Source: Bradyrhizobium roseum (GTDB lineage: Bacteria; Pseudomonadota; Alphaproteobacteria; Rhizobiales; Xanthobacteraceae). From it: 64,000 bases of DNA. The stretch's first letter is position 1. Every line of letters starts with the position of its first letter. Made by a program: the position numbers and the translations under genes. The stretch spans positions 7,153,001 through 7,217,000 of the forward strand of contig NZ_CP129212.1 in NCBI RefSeq assembly GCF_030413175.1, read 5' to 3'. A model generated the notes under the pieces. That model was not told where the DNA came from. It did no database searches and worked only from the letters and a program-made list of their open reading frames with translations. This document shows positions 47,732-56,756 of the stretch, piece by piece.

Positions 47732-48562
47732 TTATTCACCACCACCGAGCAAAGACCCGTGGTGCTTGGCGCTGCGTAAAAGAGCAAGGAAGCTGGCAAA
47801 GGAGGCAGCGAACAGCACCGCATTGATGCCGAGCGACCAGAGCATCAGGTCGGCCCTGAACACATGGTCGATCAGCAGCGACCGCATCCCTTCGAACACG
47901 TAGGTCGGCGGCAGCATCCAGGCGATGGCTTGCAACCAGCCGGGCAGCACCGAGACCGGATAATAGACGCAGGCCAGCGGCATCAGGCCGAACATCAGCG
48001 TCCATACGATGCTCTCGGCGCCGAGGCCGTTACGCAGCACCAGGCCGGAAACGAAAATCCCGACCGACCAGCTGGTGAAGATCAGGTTGCAGAAGAACGC
48101 AATCAGCGGCAGCCCGATCGCGAAGAAATTGAAATCGAAGAAGAACAGCGCCAGCAGCGTCATCGGGATCACGCCGATCGCGAGCCGGATCAGGCTCATG
48201 ATCATCAGCGAGATCAGGAATTCGATCGGCTTTAGCGGGCTCATCATCAGGTTGCCGAGGTTGCGCGCCCACATTTCCTCGAGAAACGAGATCGAAAAGC
48301 CGAGCTGGCCACGGAACAGGATGTCCCACAGGATGACCGCGCCGATCAGCGTGCCACCGGCGCGCGCGAAGAAACTGTCGTTCTGCGCGATGTAGTTCTG
48401 CAGGAAACCCCAGGTGATGATCTGCAGCGCCGGCCAGTAGATCAGCTCCAATAGCCGCGGCCACGACGACATCAGGAGATACCAGTAGCGCAGCACCATG
48501 GCGTGGATGCGGTGCGCGGAAATCCCGCGATGATTGGCGTTCCTGAGCGCGATGGGGGTCAT
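47732..48562 (-). CDS. ABC-2 type transporter permease
   Basis: A 276-residue inner-membrane protein with six spans in the ABC-2 pattern: WYLLMSSWPRLLELIYWPALQ entry, FLEEMWARNLGNLMMSPLKP in the cytoplasmic loop, and the conserved PLACVYYPVSVLPGWLQ segment of ABC-2 permeases. With the overlapping upstream ATPase it forms an exporter; the cargo is unknown (sugar, lipid or drug). It starts at ATG 48562, overlapping the ATPase stop. Confidence 0.85.
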   Translation of the reverse strand: MTPIALRNANHRGISAHRIHAMVLRYWYLLMSSWPRLLELIYWPALQIITWGFLQNYIAQNDSFFARAGGTLIGAVILWDILFRGQLGFSISFLEEMWARNLGNLMMSPLKPIEFLISLMIMSLIRLAIGVIPMTLLALFFFDFNFFAIGLPLIAFFCNLIFTSWSVGIFVSGLVLRNGLGAESIVWTLMFGLMPLACVYYPVSVLPGWLQAIAWMLPPTYVFEGMRSLLIDHVFRADLMLWSLGINAVLFAASFASFLALLRSAKHHGSLLGGGE

Positions 48563-49353
48563 GGCGCGGCCTCCCGCACCCGCCCGCGCGCGACGTCGAG
48601 GAACACCTCTTCCAGCGTCGCCCGGTTATAGCGCACCAGGATCTGGTCGGGGCTGTCGTCGTCCTCGATCCGGCCGCGCTTCATGATGATGACGCGGTCG
48701 CACAGCCGCTCCACTTCCAGCATGTTGTGCGACGCCAGCAGGATGGTGGCGTCATGGGCCTTGCGGTAATCCTGCAAATGCTGCCGTACCCAGTCCGCCG
48801 TATCCGGATCGAGTGAGGCCGTCGGCTCGTCGAGCAGCAGCAACTCCGGCTGGTTGATCAGGGCCTTCGCCAGCGCGACACGGGTTTTCTGCCCGGCCGA
48901 GAGTTTGCCATTTGCGCGGTCGAGGAAATCCTTGAGGTCGAGATCGGCGGCAAGCTGGTCGATGCGCTCGCGCAAATTCTCCACCGCATAGAGCTTGCCG
49001 AAGATCGTCAGGTTCTGCCGCACCGTGAGCCGCATCGGCATGTCGACATAGGGGCTCTCGAAATTCATCCGGTCGAGCACCTCGGCGCTCTGCTCGGGCA
49101 TCGGATGGCCCAGCACCTGGACGCGGCCGGATGTCGGCAGCACCAGTCCCATGATCATCGCAATGGTCGTGGTCTTGCCGGCGCCGTTGCCGCCGAGCAG
49201 CCCGGTGATGCTGCCGCGCGCGATCCGGAACGAGACGTCGTCCACCGCACGGTTGGTCTTGTAGAGTTTTATCAGGTGCGCGACGTCGATCGCGGCGGAG
49301 CTTTCCGGCCCGGCCCCGGCCGGCTGCGCTGGCGTGGCGTCGCTGTTGACCAT
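48559..49353 (-). CDS. ABC-2 type transporter ATP-binding protein
   Basis: A 264-residue ATPase with Walker A GGNGAGKTTT, Walker B LLLLDEPTASLDPD, switch region LASHNMLEVE, and the signature LSAGQKTRVALAKAL, which has Ala at the position where most family members have Gly. The C-terminal TLEEVFLDVARG is shared by many ABC-2 export ATPases. Starts: ATG 49353 (MVNSDA); a TTG at 49392 gives a longer form with no evident ribosome site. Confidence 0.86.
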   Translation of the reverse strand: MVNSDATPAQPAGAGPESSAAIDVAHLIKLYKTNRAVDDVSFRIARGSITGLLGGNGAGKTTTIAMIMGLVLPTSGRVQVLGHPMPEQSAEVLDRMNFESPYVDMPMRLTVRQNLTIFGKLYAVENLRERIDQLAADLDLKDFLDRANGKLSAGQKTRVALAKALINQPELLLLDEPTASLDPDTADWVRQHLQDYRKAHDATILLASHNMLEVERLCDRVIIMKRGRIEDDDSPDQILVRYNRATLEEVFLDVARGRVREAAP

Positions 49354-49423
49354 TTCGGGACGTTCATTGGGCCATCGGGGCTGATAGTGCAAGGCTTTGT
49401 CCCCTGGGCAGCAGACGGGCTTT

Positions 49424-49514
49424 CATCCTTCGAGACGGCGCGTTCGCGCCTCCTCAGGGTGAGGTCAGAGAACCTCATGGTGAGGAGCCGCGAAGCGGCG
49501 TCTCGAACCATGCA
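49424..49514. repeat. Dispersed repeat family E
   Basis: A 91-bp element, CATCCTTCGAGACGG..CTCAGGGTGAGGTCAGAG..ATGGTGAGGAGC..CGTCTCGAACCATG, with inverted arms CGAGACGGCG and CGTCTCGA and internal GCGGCG units. I recognise the block order from intergenic repeats frequent in Bradyrhizobium and Rhodopseudomonas genomes. It lies between the divergent ABC ATPase gene and regS. Confidence 0.7.
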
Positions 49515-49581
49515 GGCCCCCTTACCAACCGAATGACCCCGCCAATTTGTGATCGCGCCCCCACGCAGCTAAACTCGCGCC

Positions 49582-50907
49582 ATGTCCGACTTCGCCGACT
49601 CCGATTTCCGCCTGCCGCAGCGCTATGTCCGCCTCGACACCATTCTCCGGCTGCGCTGGCTGGCGGCGCTCGGTCAGCTCACCGCGATCTTCATCGTGGC
49701 GCAGGGGCTGGAATTCGACTTTTCCGTCGTTGGCTGCGTCGCCGTCGTCGGCGTCTCGGCGCTGCTCAATCTCGCACTGCAGATCGCCTTCAACCCGATG
49801 CAGCGGCTGGAACCGTTCCATGCCGCGGGACTGCTGGCGCTCAACATCGTCGAGTTGGCGGCGCTGCTGTTCCTGACCGGGGGATTGCAGAACCCGTTCT
49901 CGTTCCTGTTCCTCGCCCCGGTCCTGATCTCGGCGACGGTGCTTCCGCTCCGCCTGACGATCGGGCTCGGCCTGCTCGCCGTCGCCTGCGCCTCGGCGCT
50001 GGTGTTCTTTCATCTGCCGCTGCCCTGGGACAGCGAAGACCCGCTGGTGCTGCCGCCGATCTACCTGCTCGGGGTCTGGTTCTCGATCGTGCTCGCGATC
50101 GGCGTCACCAGCCTCTATGCGTCGCAGGCCGCCGAGGAAGCGCGAAAGCTCTCCGATGCGCTGGCAGCAACCGAACTGGTACTGACGCGCGAGCAGCATC
50201 TGACCCAGATCGACGGGCTGGCAGCTGCCGCCGCGCATGAACTCGGCACGCCGCTGGCGACCATCTTCCTGATTTCGCGCGAACTGGAAAAGACCATCGA
50301 TGCCGACAACCCGATGGCATCCGACATGAAAACGTTGCGCGAGCAGGCGCAGCGCTGCCGCGACATCCTGGCCAAGATAACCCAATTGTCCTCTTCCGGC
50401 GCGCCGTTCGACCGCATGAAGCTGTCGACGCTGATCGAGGAAGCGGTGGCGCCGCACCGCGATTTCGGCGTCGCCATCAAGGTGCGGCTAGCTGTCGCAG
50501 CCACGCGCGAACCGGTCGTCGCGCGTAACCCGGCCGTCCTCTACGGCGTCGGAAACATCCTGGAAAACGCCGTCGATTTCGCCCGGACCACGGTGGAAGT
50601 GAACGCCTGGTGGAACGCGGATACGGTCGAGATCGTCATTTCCGACGACGGGCCAGGCATCGCGCCCGACATGCTGAAGCGGATCGGGGAACCCTATTTA
50701 TCAAGGCGCCGCAGCGCCGATGAGGCTCATCGCGAACGCACCGGGCTGGGCCTTGGCGTGTTCATTGCCCGCACGCTGCTGGAGCGCACCGGTGCCCGGG
50801 TATCGTTCTCGAACCGGACCTTTCCCGATCACGGCGCCGTGGTGCAGATCGTCTGGCCACGCGCCCGCTTCGAGGCCGAGGAAAAGCCGGGCCAGCCGGC
50901 GGATTGA
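49582..50907 (+). CDS. regS: Redox sensor histidine kinase RegS (RegB/PrrB/ActS family)
   Basis: A 441-residue sensor kinase. Six spans (about residues 20-195) carry GGLQNPFSFLFLAPV, the ubiquinone-sensing heptad region of RegB. The H-box is AAAAHELGTPLATI with phosphorylated H219; NILENAVDFA is the N-box, and SDDGPGIAPD and GLGLGVFIARTL form the ATP lid. It phosphorylates RegR. Its length and motifs match B. japonicum RegS. The ATG has no unusual features and the stop is about 100 bp before regR. Confidence 0.92.
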   Translation: MSDFADSDFRLPQRYVRLDTILRLRWLAALGQLTAIFIVAQGLEFDFSVVGCVAVVGVSALLNLALQIAFNPMQRLEPFHAAGLLALNIVELAALLFLTGGLQNPFSFLFLAPVLISATVLPLRLTIGLGLLAVACASALVFFHLPLPWDSEDPLVLPPIYLLGVWFSIVLAIGVTSLYASQAAEEARKLSDALAATELVLTREQHLTQIDGLAAAAAHELGTPLATIFLISRELEKTIDADNPMASDMKTLREQAQRCRDILAKITQLSSSGAPFDRMKLSTLIEEAVAPHRDFGVAIKVRLAVAATREPVVARNPAVLYGVGNILENAVDFARTTVEVNAWWNADTVEIVISDDGPGIAPDMLKRIGEPYLSRRRSADEAHRERTGLGLGVFIARTLLERTGARVSFSNRTFPDHGAVVQIVWPRARFEAEEKPGQPAD

Positions 50908-51005
50908 GGTAAGGCAGGACAGGACACCGCAGGGCCTTGGCAGTGCAATATGGCCACGCCATATGCTCTACTGCCTATAAATCGCAACCCCATGGGGACC
51001 CTGTC

Positions 51006-51560
51006 TTGAACGCCATCGCCGAACTGACCGATCTTGCCGACCGCTCGCTGCTGATCGTGGAAGACGACAAGCCGTTTCTGGAGCGGCTGTCGCGCGCAAT
51101 GGAAACCCGAGGTTTCGCCGTCACGTCATGCGACACAGTGGCTGACGGACTGGCGCAGATCAACAAGGCCGCGCCGGCCTTCGCCGTGGTCGACCTGCGG
51201 CTCGGCGACGGCAATGGCCTCGACGTGGTCTCGGCGCTGAAGCGCAAGCGGCCGGAAGCTCGCGCCATCGTGCTGACCGGCTACGGCAACATTGCCACCG
51301 CCGTGACCGCGGTGAAGATGGGCGCGGTGGATTATCTCTCCAAGCCCGCCGACGCCGACGACGTGGTCGCGGCTTTGCTTGCCAGTGGCACCGACAAATC
51401 CGAACTGCCGTCGAACCCGATGTCGGCGGATCGCGTGCGCTGGGAACACATCCAGCGCATCTACGAAATGTGCAACCGCAACGTCTCGGAAACCGCGCGC
51501 CGGCTCAACATGCACCGGCGGACGCTGCAGCGGATTCTGGCGAAACGCGCACCTCGGTAG
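51006..51560 (+). CDS. regR: Response regulator RegR (RegA/PrrA/ActR family)
   Basis: A 184-residue regulator. The receiver domain has the acidic pair (LLIVEDDKPFL), phosphoacceptor D63 (FAVVDLRLGDG), T91-region VLTGYG and K in LSKPADADD. After a linker comes a Fis-type helix-turn-helix (WEHIQRIYEMCNRNVSETAR to LNMHRRTLQRILAKR) that is almost invariant in the RegA family. In B. japonicum RegR drives fixR-nifA. I take TTG 51006 (MNAIAEL), preceded by GGGGAC; a TTG at 50937 is possible but its added residues are not family-like. Confidence 0.92.
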   Translation: MNAIAELTDLADRSLLIVEDDKPFLERLSRAMETRGFAVTSCDTVADGLAQINKAAPAFAVVDLRLGDGNGLDVVSALKRKRPEARAIVLTGYGNIATAVTAVKMGAVDYLSKPADADDVVAALLASGTDKSELPSNPMSADRVRWEHIQRIYEMCNRNVSETARRLNMHRRTLQRILAKRAPR

Positions 51561-51571
51561 TCGTTTTGCTT

Positions 51572-51772
51572 CACCCGCCCCTTGAGGGGGCGGGTCGGCT
51601 CGTATTGAGCGAAGCGAAATGCGAGACGGGGTGGGGTGATTTCTCCACTCGGGCACTGTTCGATGCGGAGAGACCATCGCCCCACAGCCAACAGAGCATG
51701 CGTGGAGAGCCTGTCACCCCGCCCCGCCGCGCGTTTGCACGCGCGTCGACCCGCCCCCTCGAGGGGCGGGTG
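51572..51772. repeat. Composite repeat family C, longest copy
   Basis: About 200 bp: end hairpin CACCCGCCCCTTGAGGGG.., inner CGTATTGAGCGAAGCG, ACGGGGTGGGGTGAT, TCTCCACTCGGGCACTG, GGAGAGACC, TGTCACCCCGCCCCGCC and a mirror end CCCGCCCCCTCGAGGGGCGG. The two ends are inverted copies, so the whole can fold on itself. It fills the gap between the convergent regR and mmcB genes. Confidence 0.8.
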
Positions 51773-51796
51773 AAGAACCTGCACTCGTAGCAGCTT

Positions 51797-52282
51797 TTAA
51801 AACTCCCCATGCCCCTGCGGATCGACCAGGCGGTTGATCCGTTGCGCCGCCGCCATCGCAAACCGCACCGTCATGGATTTGCGCGTCGCGGCCGGCAAGC
51901 GATGCTCCGGCGCTTCGCAGTGCAGATGCGCGCCGTAGGCGTCGGCAATGATCAATCCGGCGTCTTCGGGAAAAATCTCGCAGGGCAGATCCTGCGTGAA
52001 GGCGAAGAACAGCCGGTCGCAATGCATCCGGTAGTCCGGCCATTTCTGGTCGGCGCGCAAATCCTCCAGTGACGATTTGATCTCGACGATCCAGATTTCG
52101 CCCTTGTCGTTCAGCGCCACCAGGTCGGCGCGCCGCCCCGAAGGCAGCGGCAATTCGCTGATGCAGGAGAAGCCGAGCGAGCGCAGCAGCCGCGCCGTGC
52201 CGCGCGCGATCGCCAGCGCCGTCTCCGACTGGCGGCGGTCCAGTGGCGGCACGATGCTGATCTGGCGGACGGATGATTCCAT
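51797..52282 (-). CDS. MmcB-family DNA repair protein
   Basis: A 161-residue protein of the MmcB family (restriction-endonuclease-like fold). The nuclease core is visible: ADLVALNDKGEIWIVEIKSS carries the D..ExK pattern (Asp, then Glu-Ile-Lys), with RGTARLLRSLGF before it and DLRADQKWPDYR after. The family is linked to mitomycin resistance in alphaproteobacteria. I start at ATG 52282 (MESSVRQ); ATG 52306 would add eight residues. I looked for an alphaproteobacterial LexA box upstream and saw none. Confidence 0.82.
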   Translation of the reverse strand: MESSVRQISIVPPLDRRQSETALAIARGTARLLRSLGFSCISELPLPSGRRADLVALNDKGEIWIVEIKSSLEDLRADQKWPDYRMHCDRLFFAFTQDLPCEIFPEDAGLIIADAYGAHLHCEAPEHRLPAATRKSMTVRFAMAAAQRINRLVDPQGHGEF

Positions 52283-52450
52283 GTCGTGAACCCTATCCGA
52301 TTTCATTGCGACCACGAAGCAGCGATGCCAAGTCCGGCATGAAGCCGGCCATAAATTTGTTCGTAGCCAGCCTTTTTTGTGACCTCGATGCACCGCGAAG
52401 CCAAGGGACATCCTGCTTCCGAGGGACAAGACGCTGGAGGAGATCCAACG

Positions 52451-53575
52451 ATGCCGCGCATCGCACCATCCGCCTTTGCCTTTGCCTTGGCCCTCACCGC
52501 CCTGTCGCTGTCATCCAGCCTGTCATCGGCCATCGCAAAGCCTGCCGTCGAAGTGGCTTTCGTGCTCGACACCACCGGTTCGATGGGCGCCCTGATCGAC
52601 GGCGCCAAGCGCAAGATCTGGTCGATCGCGACCGCGATCGTCGATTCCAATCCCGACGCCGACATCCGCATGGGCCTGATCGCCTATCGCGACATCGGCG
52701 ACGAATACGTCACCCAGAAGGTCGACCTCACCACCGACATCCAGGATCTCTACGCCCGCCTGCTCGAACTGAAAGCGCGCGGCGGCGGCGACTGGCCGGA
52801 AAGCGTCAACGAAGCGCTCGATGTCGCCGTCAACAAGCTGCAATGGACATCCGGCGGCGATGCCAGGCGGATTGTGTTCCTGGTCGGCGACGCGCCGCCG
52901 CACATGGATTACGCGCAGGACACCAAATATCCGGTCACGCTCAAAGTGGCCAAGCAGAGAGACATCATCGTCAACGCGGTGCTGGCCGGCGACGCCCGCG
53001 ACACCGAACGGGTATGGCGCGATATCGCGCAGAACGGCAACGGCCGCTTCATCCCGATCCCGCAGGACGGCGGCCAGGTCGTCGTCATCGAGACGCCCTA
53101 TGACGAGGAGATCATCATCCTGCAGCGCGAAATCAACGGCACGGTGATCCCCTACGGATCGAAACAGCTGCAGAAGCGCACCGAGGGCAAGACCAAGCAA
53201 TTGTCCGAGGTGGCCGCCGCCGCGCCCGCGCAGGCTTCCGAGATGGCGAGCTATATCAACAAGCGCTCCAAGGCGACGTCGGAGGCCGTCACCGGCGAAG
53301 GCGATCTCGTCGCCGACGTGTTTGCCGGCCGCAGCAAGCTCTCCACCATCAAGGAGGAAGAGCTGCCCGACAATCTGCGTGCCCTGAAGCCCGAGCAGCG
53401 CAGCGAGGAAGTCGACAAGCAGATGAACCAGCGCAAGGCGCTCAACGAAAAGCTCTCGGCGCTGGTGGCCAAGCGCGACAAATACGTCGCCGACCAGCGC
53501 ACCAAGGCGCCGCCGAAGGCGTCGTCGTTCGACCGCGTCGTCGAAGATACTCTGAGGGCGCAGATCAAGCGGTAA
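52451..53575 (+). CDS. Exported von Willebrand factor A domain protein
   Basis: A 374-residue protein with a signal peptide (residues 1-29, ending SSAIAKP) and a VWA domain (about 33-210). The metal site motif is VLDTTGSMGAL, i.e. D-T-T-G-S in place of D-x-S-x-S, and the further MIDAS residues are probably in GLIAYRDIGDE and FLVGDAPPH. A basic, coiled-coil-like C-terminal part (330-374) follows, with no clear anchor. Binding of metal-dependent ligands in the periplasm is the family role. GGAGGA is placed 9 bp before ATG 52451. Confidence 0.8.
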   Translation: MPRIAPSAFAFALALTALSLSSSLSSAIAKPAVEVAFVLDTTGSMGALIDGAKRKIWSIATAIVDSNPDADIRMGLIAYRDIGDEYVTQKVDLTTDIQDLYARLLELKARGGGDWPESVNEALDVAVNKLQWTSGGDARRIVFLVGDAPPHMDYAQDTKYPVTLKVAKQRDIIVNAVLAGDARDTERVWRDIAQNGNGRFIPIPQDGGQVVVIETPYDEEIIILQREINGTVIPYGSKQLQKRTEGKTKQLSEVAAAAPAQASEMASYINKRSKATSEAVTGEGDLVADVFAGRSKLSTIKEEELPDNLRALKPEQRSEEVDKQMNQRKALNEKLSALVAKRDKYVADQRTKAPPKASSFDRVVEDTLRAQIKR

Positions 53576-53597
53576 GCCAGCTGCATTCCATCAACGC

Positions 53598-53624
53598 GTG
53601 GTCCCGGCCTTGGGCCGGGACCAC
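53598..53624. terminator. Intrinsic-type hairpin after the VWA gene
   Basis: GTGGTCCCGGCC (53598-53609) and GGCCGGGACCAC (53613-53624) form a perfect 12-bp stem with a TTG loop, 22 bp after the VWA stop and shortly before the stop of the convergent RMD1 gene. A two-way terminator is likely, although no long T-run follows. Confidence 0.7.
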
Positions 53625-53651
53625 AAGAGTTGGTGGCCGGGACAACGTAGC

Positions 53652-54482
53652 TTAAACGTGCCGACCCACGGCGAGTTGATAGATCGTGATGATCACCTCG
53701 AACAGGATCAGCAGCACAATAATCACTTCGAGCCGTAGCGAACGTCGCGTATCGATGATGTCGGTCAGCACCTGCGCGCTCTCGGCGATCACGGCGAGCT
53801 TGCGGTTCAGCGATTCCGCGCGCTCCTTGAGTTCGTACTCGTCCTCCAGGCGGGCATACAGCCGCTCCAGATGGGCCTTGTCCCAGAGCACGTCGGGTTT
53901 CTCTTCCACTTCCACCGGACCCGACACCCGGTGCCGCACCAGCAGCGCGTTGCCGATATTTTTCAGGATCGAGCGGCGGCTGCCGCGCATCCGACCGCTG
54001 CGCGAAAGTTCGCGCGCGAAAGGTTCGGTGGTATCGAAGACGCTGGCCACCTCGCGTTCATGCCGCGCCAGCACGACGCTCTTCGCCAGTGCCTCGCCGA
54101 TCAGGATCAGCCGCTCGGGCGAAAGGCTTTGCAGGCAGATCGGTCCGCCGGGCGGGATCTGGTCCTCCCGTTCCGGAGCCAGCTCGATGATGGCGATTTC
54201 CTCGTCACGTCGCTCAGACTTCCCCGTCATGCGATGTTCGAGCCCGCGAAGGAATTCCTCCTCTTCCAGCGCATTCAGCCCGATCAGGACCACCACGCCG
54301 TAGCGGAAGAGTATGGCGACGCCATTCGCATTGACGCGAAACGCGAGCGGTGTCGTGGAAAGGACATCGCCACGTTCGAGACCCGACGTATTGAGGCGCT
54401 CGCTGACGAACAAGGCGCGGGCCGTGATGCGAATTCCGCCGGGCGGCGATTTGGAGGAATGGTCTTTGGAGAGCTGGTCCAT
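53652..54482 (-). CDS. RMD1/YagE (DUF155) family protein
   Basis: A 276-residue protein of the RMD1/DUF155 family, best known from yeast meiosis and mitochondrial proteins. Segments matching the family include GVAILFRYGVVVLIGLNALEEEEFL (residues 53-77, shown only to place it), LNRKLAVIAESAQVLTDIIDTRRS and the C-terminal span LEVIIVLLILFEVIITIYQL, which anchors it. No catalytic motif is known. ATG 54482 (MDQLSK) is used; the frame is open to 54992 but overlaps the divergent metallo-beta-lactamase gene. Confidence 0.82.
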   Translation of the reverse strand: MDQLSKDHSSKSPPGGIRITARALFVSERLNTSGLERGDVLSTTPLAFRVNANGVAILFRYGVVVLIGLNALEEEEFLRGLEHRMTGKSERRDEEIAIIELAPEREDQIPPGGPICLQSLSPERLILIGEALAKSVVLARHEREVASVFDTTEPFARELSRSGRMRGSRRSILKNIGNALLVRHRVSGPVEVEEKPDVLWDKAHLERLYARLEDEYELKERAESLNRKLAVIAESAQVLTDIIDTRRSLRLEVIIVLLILFEVIITIYQLAVGRHV

Positions 54483-54630
54483 GAACGGTACATCCCGGCC
54501 GAAATCGCGATCTGACCGGTGCGATTTCCGGCGCTCGCCACTAGATACAAGTCCGCGGAACTCTATCACGGCCGGAGTCCGGCCACATATCGTTCCCGCC
54601 CGTGTTGACCCCTTCTCAAGGTGGAATATT

Positions 54631-55320
54631 GTGCCTGCCATGGATGACAAAACCGAGACCCAGGCTGGAAACCAGGCCAAAGCCGGCGCGATGATCGTGC
54701 CAGTGACGCTGTTCGAGCAGAATTGCACCATCATCTGGCACGAGCCTTCCAAGAAGGCCGTGGTGATCGACCCCGGCGGGGACGTTCCGAAGATTCTGGA
54801 GGCGATCAAGCAGACCGGCGTCACGGTGGAGAAAATCTGGCTTACCCACGGCCACATCGACCATGTCGGCGGCGCCGCCGAGCTGCGCGATGCGCTGCAG
54901 GTCAAGATCGAGGGTCCGCATATCGCCGACAAATACCTGCTCGATAACGTCGTGAGCAGCGGCGAGCGCTTCGGCATGACCGGTGTGCGCAACTTCGGAC
55001 CGGACCGCTGGCTCGACGAGGGCGATCAGGTCTCGATCGGCGATCTCACCTTCGACATCCTGCACTGCCCCGGCCACTCGCCGGGCAGCGTGGTGTTCTT
55101 CAACAAGGAATTGCGCTTTGCCCATGTCGGCGACGTCTTGTTCAACGGCTCAGTCGGGCGCACGGATTTGCCCGGCGGCAGCCACGCCACGCTGATCAGC
55201 TCCATCAAGGACAAGCTGCTGCCGCTCGGCGACGATGTCGGCTTCATCTGCGGCCATGGCGCCGGCTCCAGCATCGGCCAGGAGCGGATGACCAATCCGT
55301 TCATCACCGGCGAGATGTGA
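54631..55320 (+). CDS. Metallo-beta-lactamase-fold hydrolase, glyoxalase II-like
   Basis: A 229-residue protein with the full metal site: HGHIDH (two His, Asp, His), the CPGHSPGS histidine, the VGDVLF aspartate and CGHGAGS final histidine. It is close to YcbL-type glyoxalase II enzymes. The ribosome site AAGGTGG (54618-54624) favours GTG 54631, 6 bp on; ATG 54640 is the alternative (226 residues). It diverges from the RMD1 gene, leaving only about 150 bp for both promoters. Confidence 0.85.
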   Translation: MPAMDDKTETQAGNQAKAGAMIVPVTLFEQNCTIIWHEPSKKAVVIDPGGDVPKILEAIKQTGVTVEKIWLTHGHIDHVGGAAELRDALQVKIEGPHIADKYLLDNVVSSGERFGMTGVRNFGPDRWLDEGDQVSIGDLTFDILHCPGHSPGSVVFFNKELRFAHVGDVLFNGSVGRTDLPGGSHATLISSIKDKLLPLGDDVGFICGHGAGSSIGQERMTNPFITGEM

Positions 55321-55355
55321 GCTGAAAGCTGCCGCCCGACGGGAAAGACGTCAGG

Positions 55356-56573
55356 TTACTTCATCAATCCTGCCGCGGTGAGCGCGCGGGTGATGACGCC
55401 GCCGACGTCGATGCCGCGACGCCTCGGTTCGTGCGGCACCGGCTTGGTCTGGCGAACGGGCTTGTGCGTTTTCGACCAGAGCGTAGCGGCCAGAACGGAC
55501 GACTGCAGCGACTCGGTCGCAGCGGATGGGACGATCTTGGAGGCCACCGCTGCTTCGACCGTCTCGTCCGTCTGAATGACGCGGGCGGTGAGGCCGAAAA
55601 AACTGGCGATGTGATAGGACGACGAGATTCCCGCTTCGATCAGGAATGCGCCTTCCGCACCGTAGGGCTCGTCATTGCCGGCGAGGCCCAGCGGCGTGCC
55701 ATGAGCCATATCGGTAATGGTGTAGGACTCGACGACGGTCTCGCCGTCGGCATTCCACCACACCTCGCGCGGATGGCCGTCGACATCGGCGACCGACATC
55801 GGCGCGGACGGCAGGCCATGGACATCAAGCCATTGCTTGACGATCTCGTTGGCGTTGCCGGGATTCACGGTGCGATCGGCGCTGCCGTGCCACACCGACA
55901 CTTTCGGCCACGGCCCCTTGTGCTTGGAGGCCTTGCGCACGAGATCGCCCAGTTTGTCGGCGGGACGCGATGTCGACTGCATCATGCCGCCGAGCGCCTC
56001 GCGAACATTGCTGGCGATGCCATAGGGAAGGCCGGCGATGATCGCGCCGCCTGCGAACACTTCCGGATAGACGGCCAACATCACCGACGTCATCGCGCCG
56101 CCGGCAGAAAGGCCGGTGATATGGATGCGGCCGGGATCGATCTTGTGATCGGCCACCATGCGCGCGACCATCTGCCGGATCGAGGCGGCCTCGCCGCGGC
56201 CGCGCGCGACATCGCCCGGATTGAACCAGTTGAAGCAGGTGTTGGCGTTGTTGGCGGACTGCTGTTCGGGCATCAGCAACGCAAAGCCGTAGCGCCGCGC
56301 AAGCGTCGACCAGCCGGCGCCGAAATCGTATGCCGCCGCGGTCTGGCCGCAGCCATGCAGCACGACGACCAGCGCAGGCGCGCGCGGCAGCGGCTCCGGC
56401 ACATAGGCGAACATCTTGAGCGCACCAGGGTTGGTGCCAAACTCGCTGATCTCAACCAGCGGACTGCGCCCCGCGGGCGGGGCGCTTCTGCCGTAAATTC
56501 CCATTCCCAAACCATTGAACCCATTCAGCTTTGGGAAATGGCGGAAGAATTCGACGTTCTTCGCGAGCGACAA
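55356..56573 (-). CDS. PHB-depolymerase-family extracellular-type esterase
   Basis: A 405-residue esterase of the extracellular PHB depolymerase/feruloyl-esterase class. The nucleophile motif is GLSAGGAMTS (G-x-S-x-G), the oxyanion region LVVVLHGCGQTAAAYD and the family feature DPGRIHITGLSAGG. The acid is likely in WHGSADRTV and the base His in DMAHGTP. TTG 56573 (MSLAKNVEFF) follows AGGAG by 6 bp and sets the start; longer frames to 56678 lack one. No clear signal peptide appears, so its location is uncertain. Confidence 0.8.
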   Translation of the reverse strand: MSLAKNVEFFRHFPKLNGFNGLGMGIYGRSAPPAGRSPLVEISEFGTNPGALKMFAYVPEPLPRAPALVVVLHGCGQTAAAYDFGAGWSTLARRYGFALLMPEQQSANNANTCFNWFNPGDVARGRGEAASIRQMVARMVADHKIDPGRIHITGLSAGGAMTSVMLAVYPEVFAGGAIIAGLPYGIASNVREALGGMMQSTSRPADKLGDLVRKASKHKGPWPKVSVWHGSADRTVNPGNANEIVKQWLDVHGLPSAPMSVADVDGHPREVWWNADGETVVESYTITDMAHGTPLGLAGNDEPYGAEGAFLIEAGISSSYHIASFFGLTARVIQTDETVEAAVASKIVPSAATESLQSSVLAATLWSKTHKPVRQTKPVPHEPRRRGIDVGGVITRALTAAGLMK

Positions 56574-56756
56574 AGATGGCTCCTGGGGCGGTTGATTGAT
56601 CTGGCTAACGGTACTCCGACCAGATAGTTGCTGCACTGCAAAATAAAAAGGCCGTGCACTGTCATTCCCCACAATCAAATTTCGGCAATTGACGTTAATT
56701 TGTCATCCGACGCCGCGCATCCATGTCAGGAATGCGGCGCAGCCATGATCGACAGG

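Noticed and set aside
52283..52450. LexA box between mmcB and the VWA gene
   Set aside because: GTTC or GAAC words occur, but not as a pair with the 7-bp spacing of the alphaproteobacterial site.
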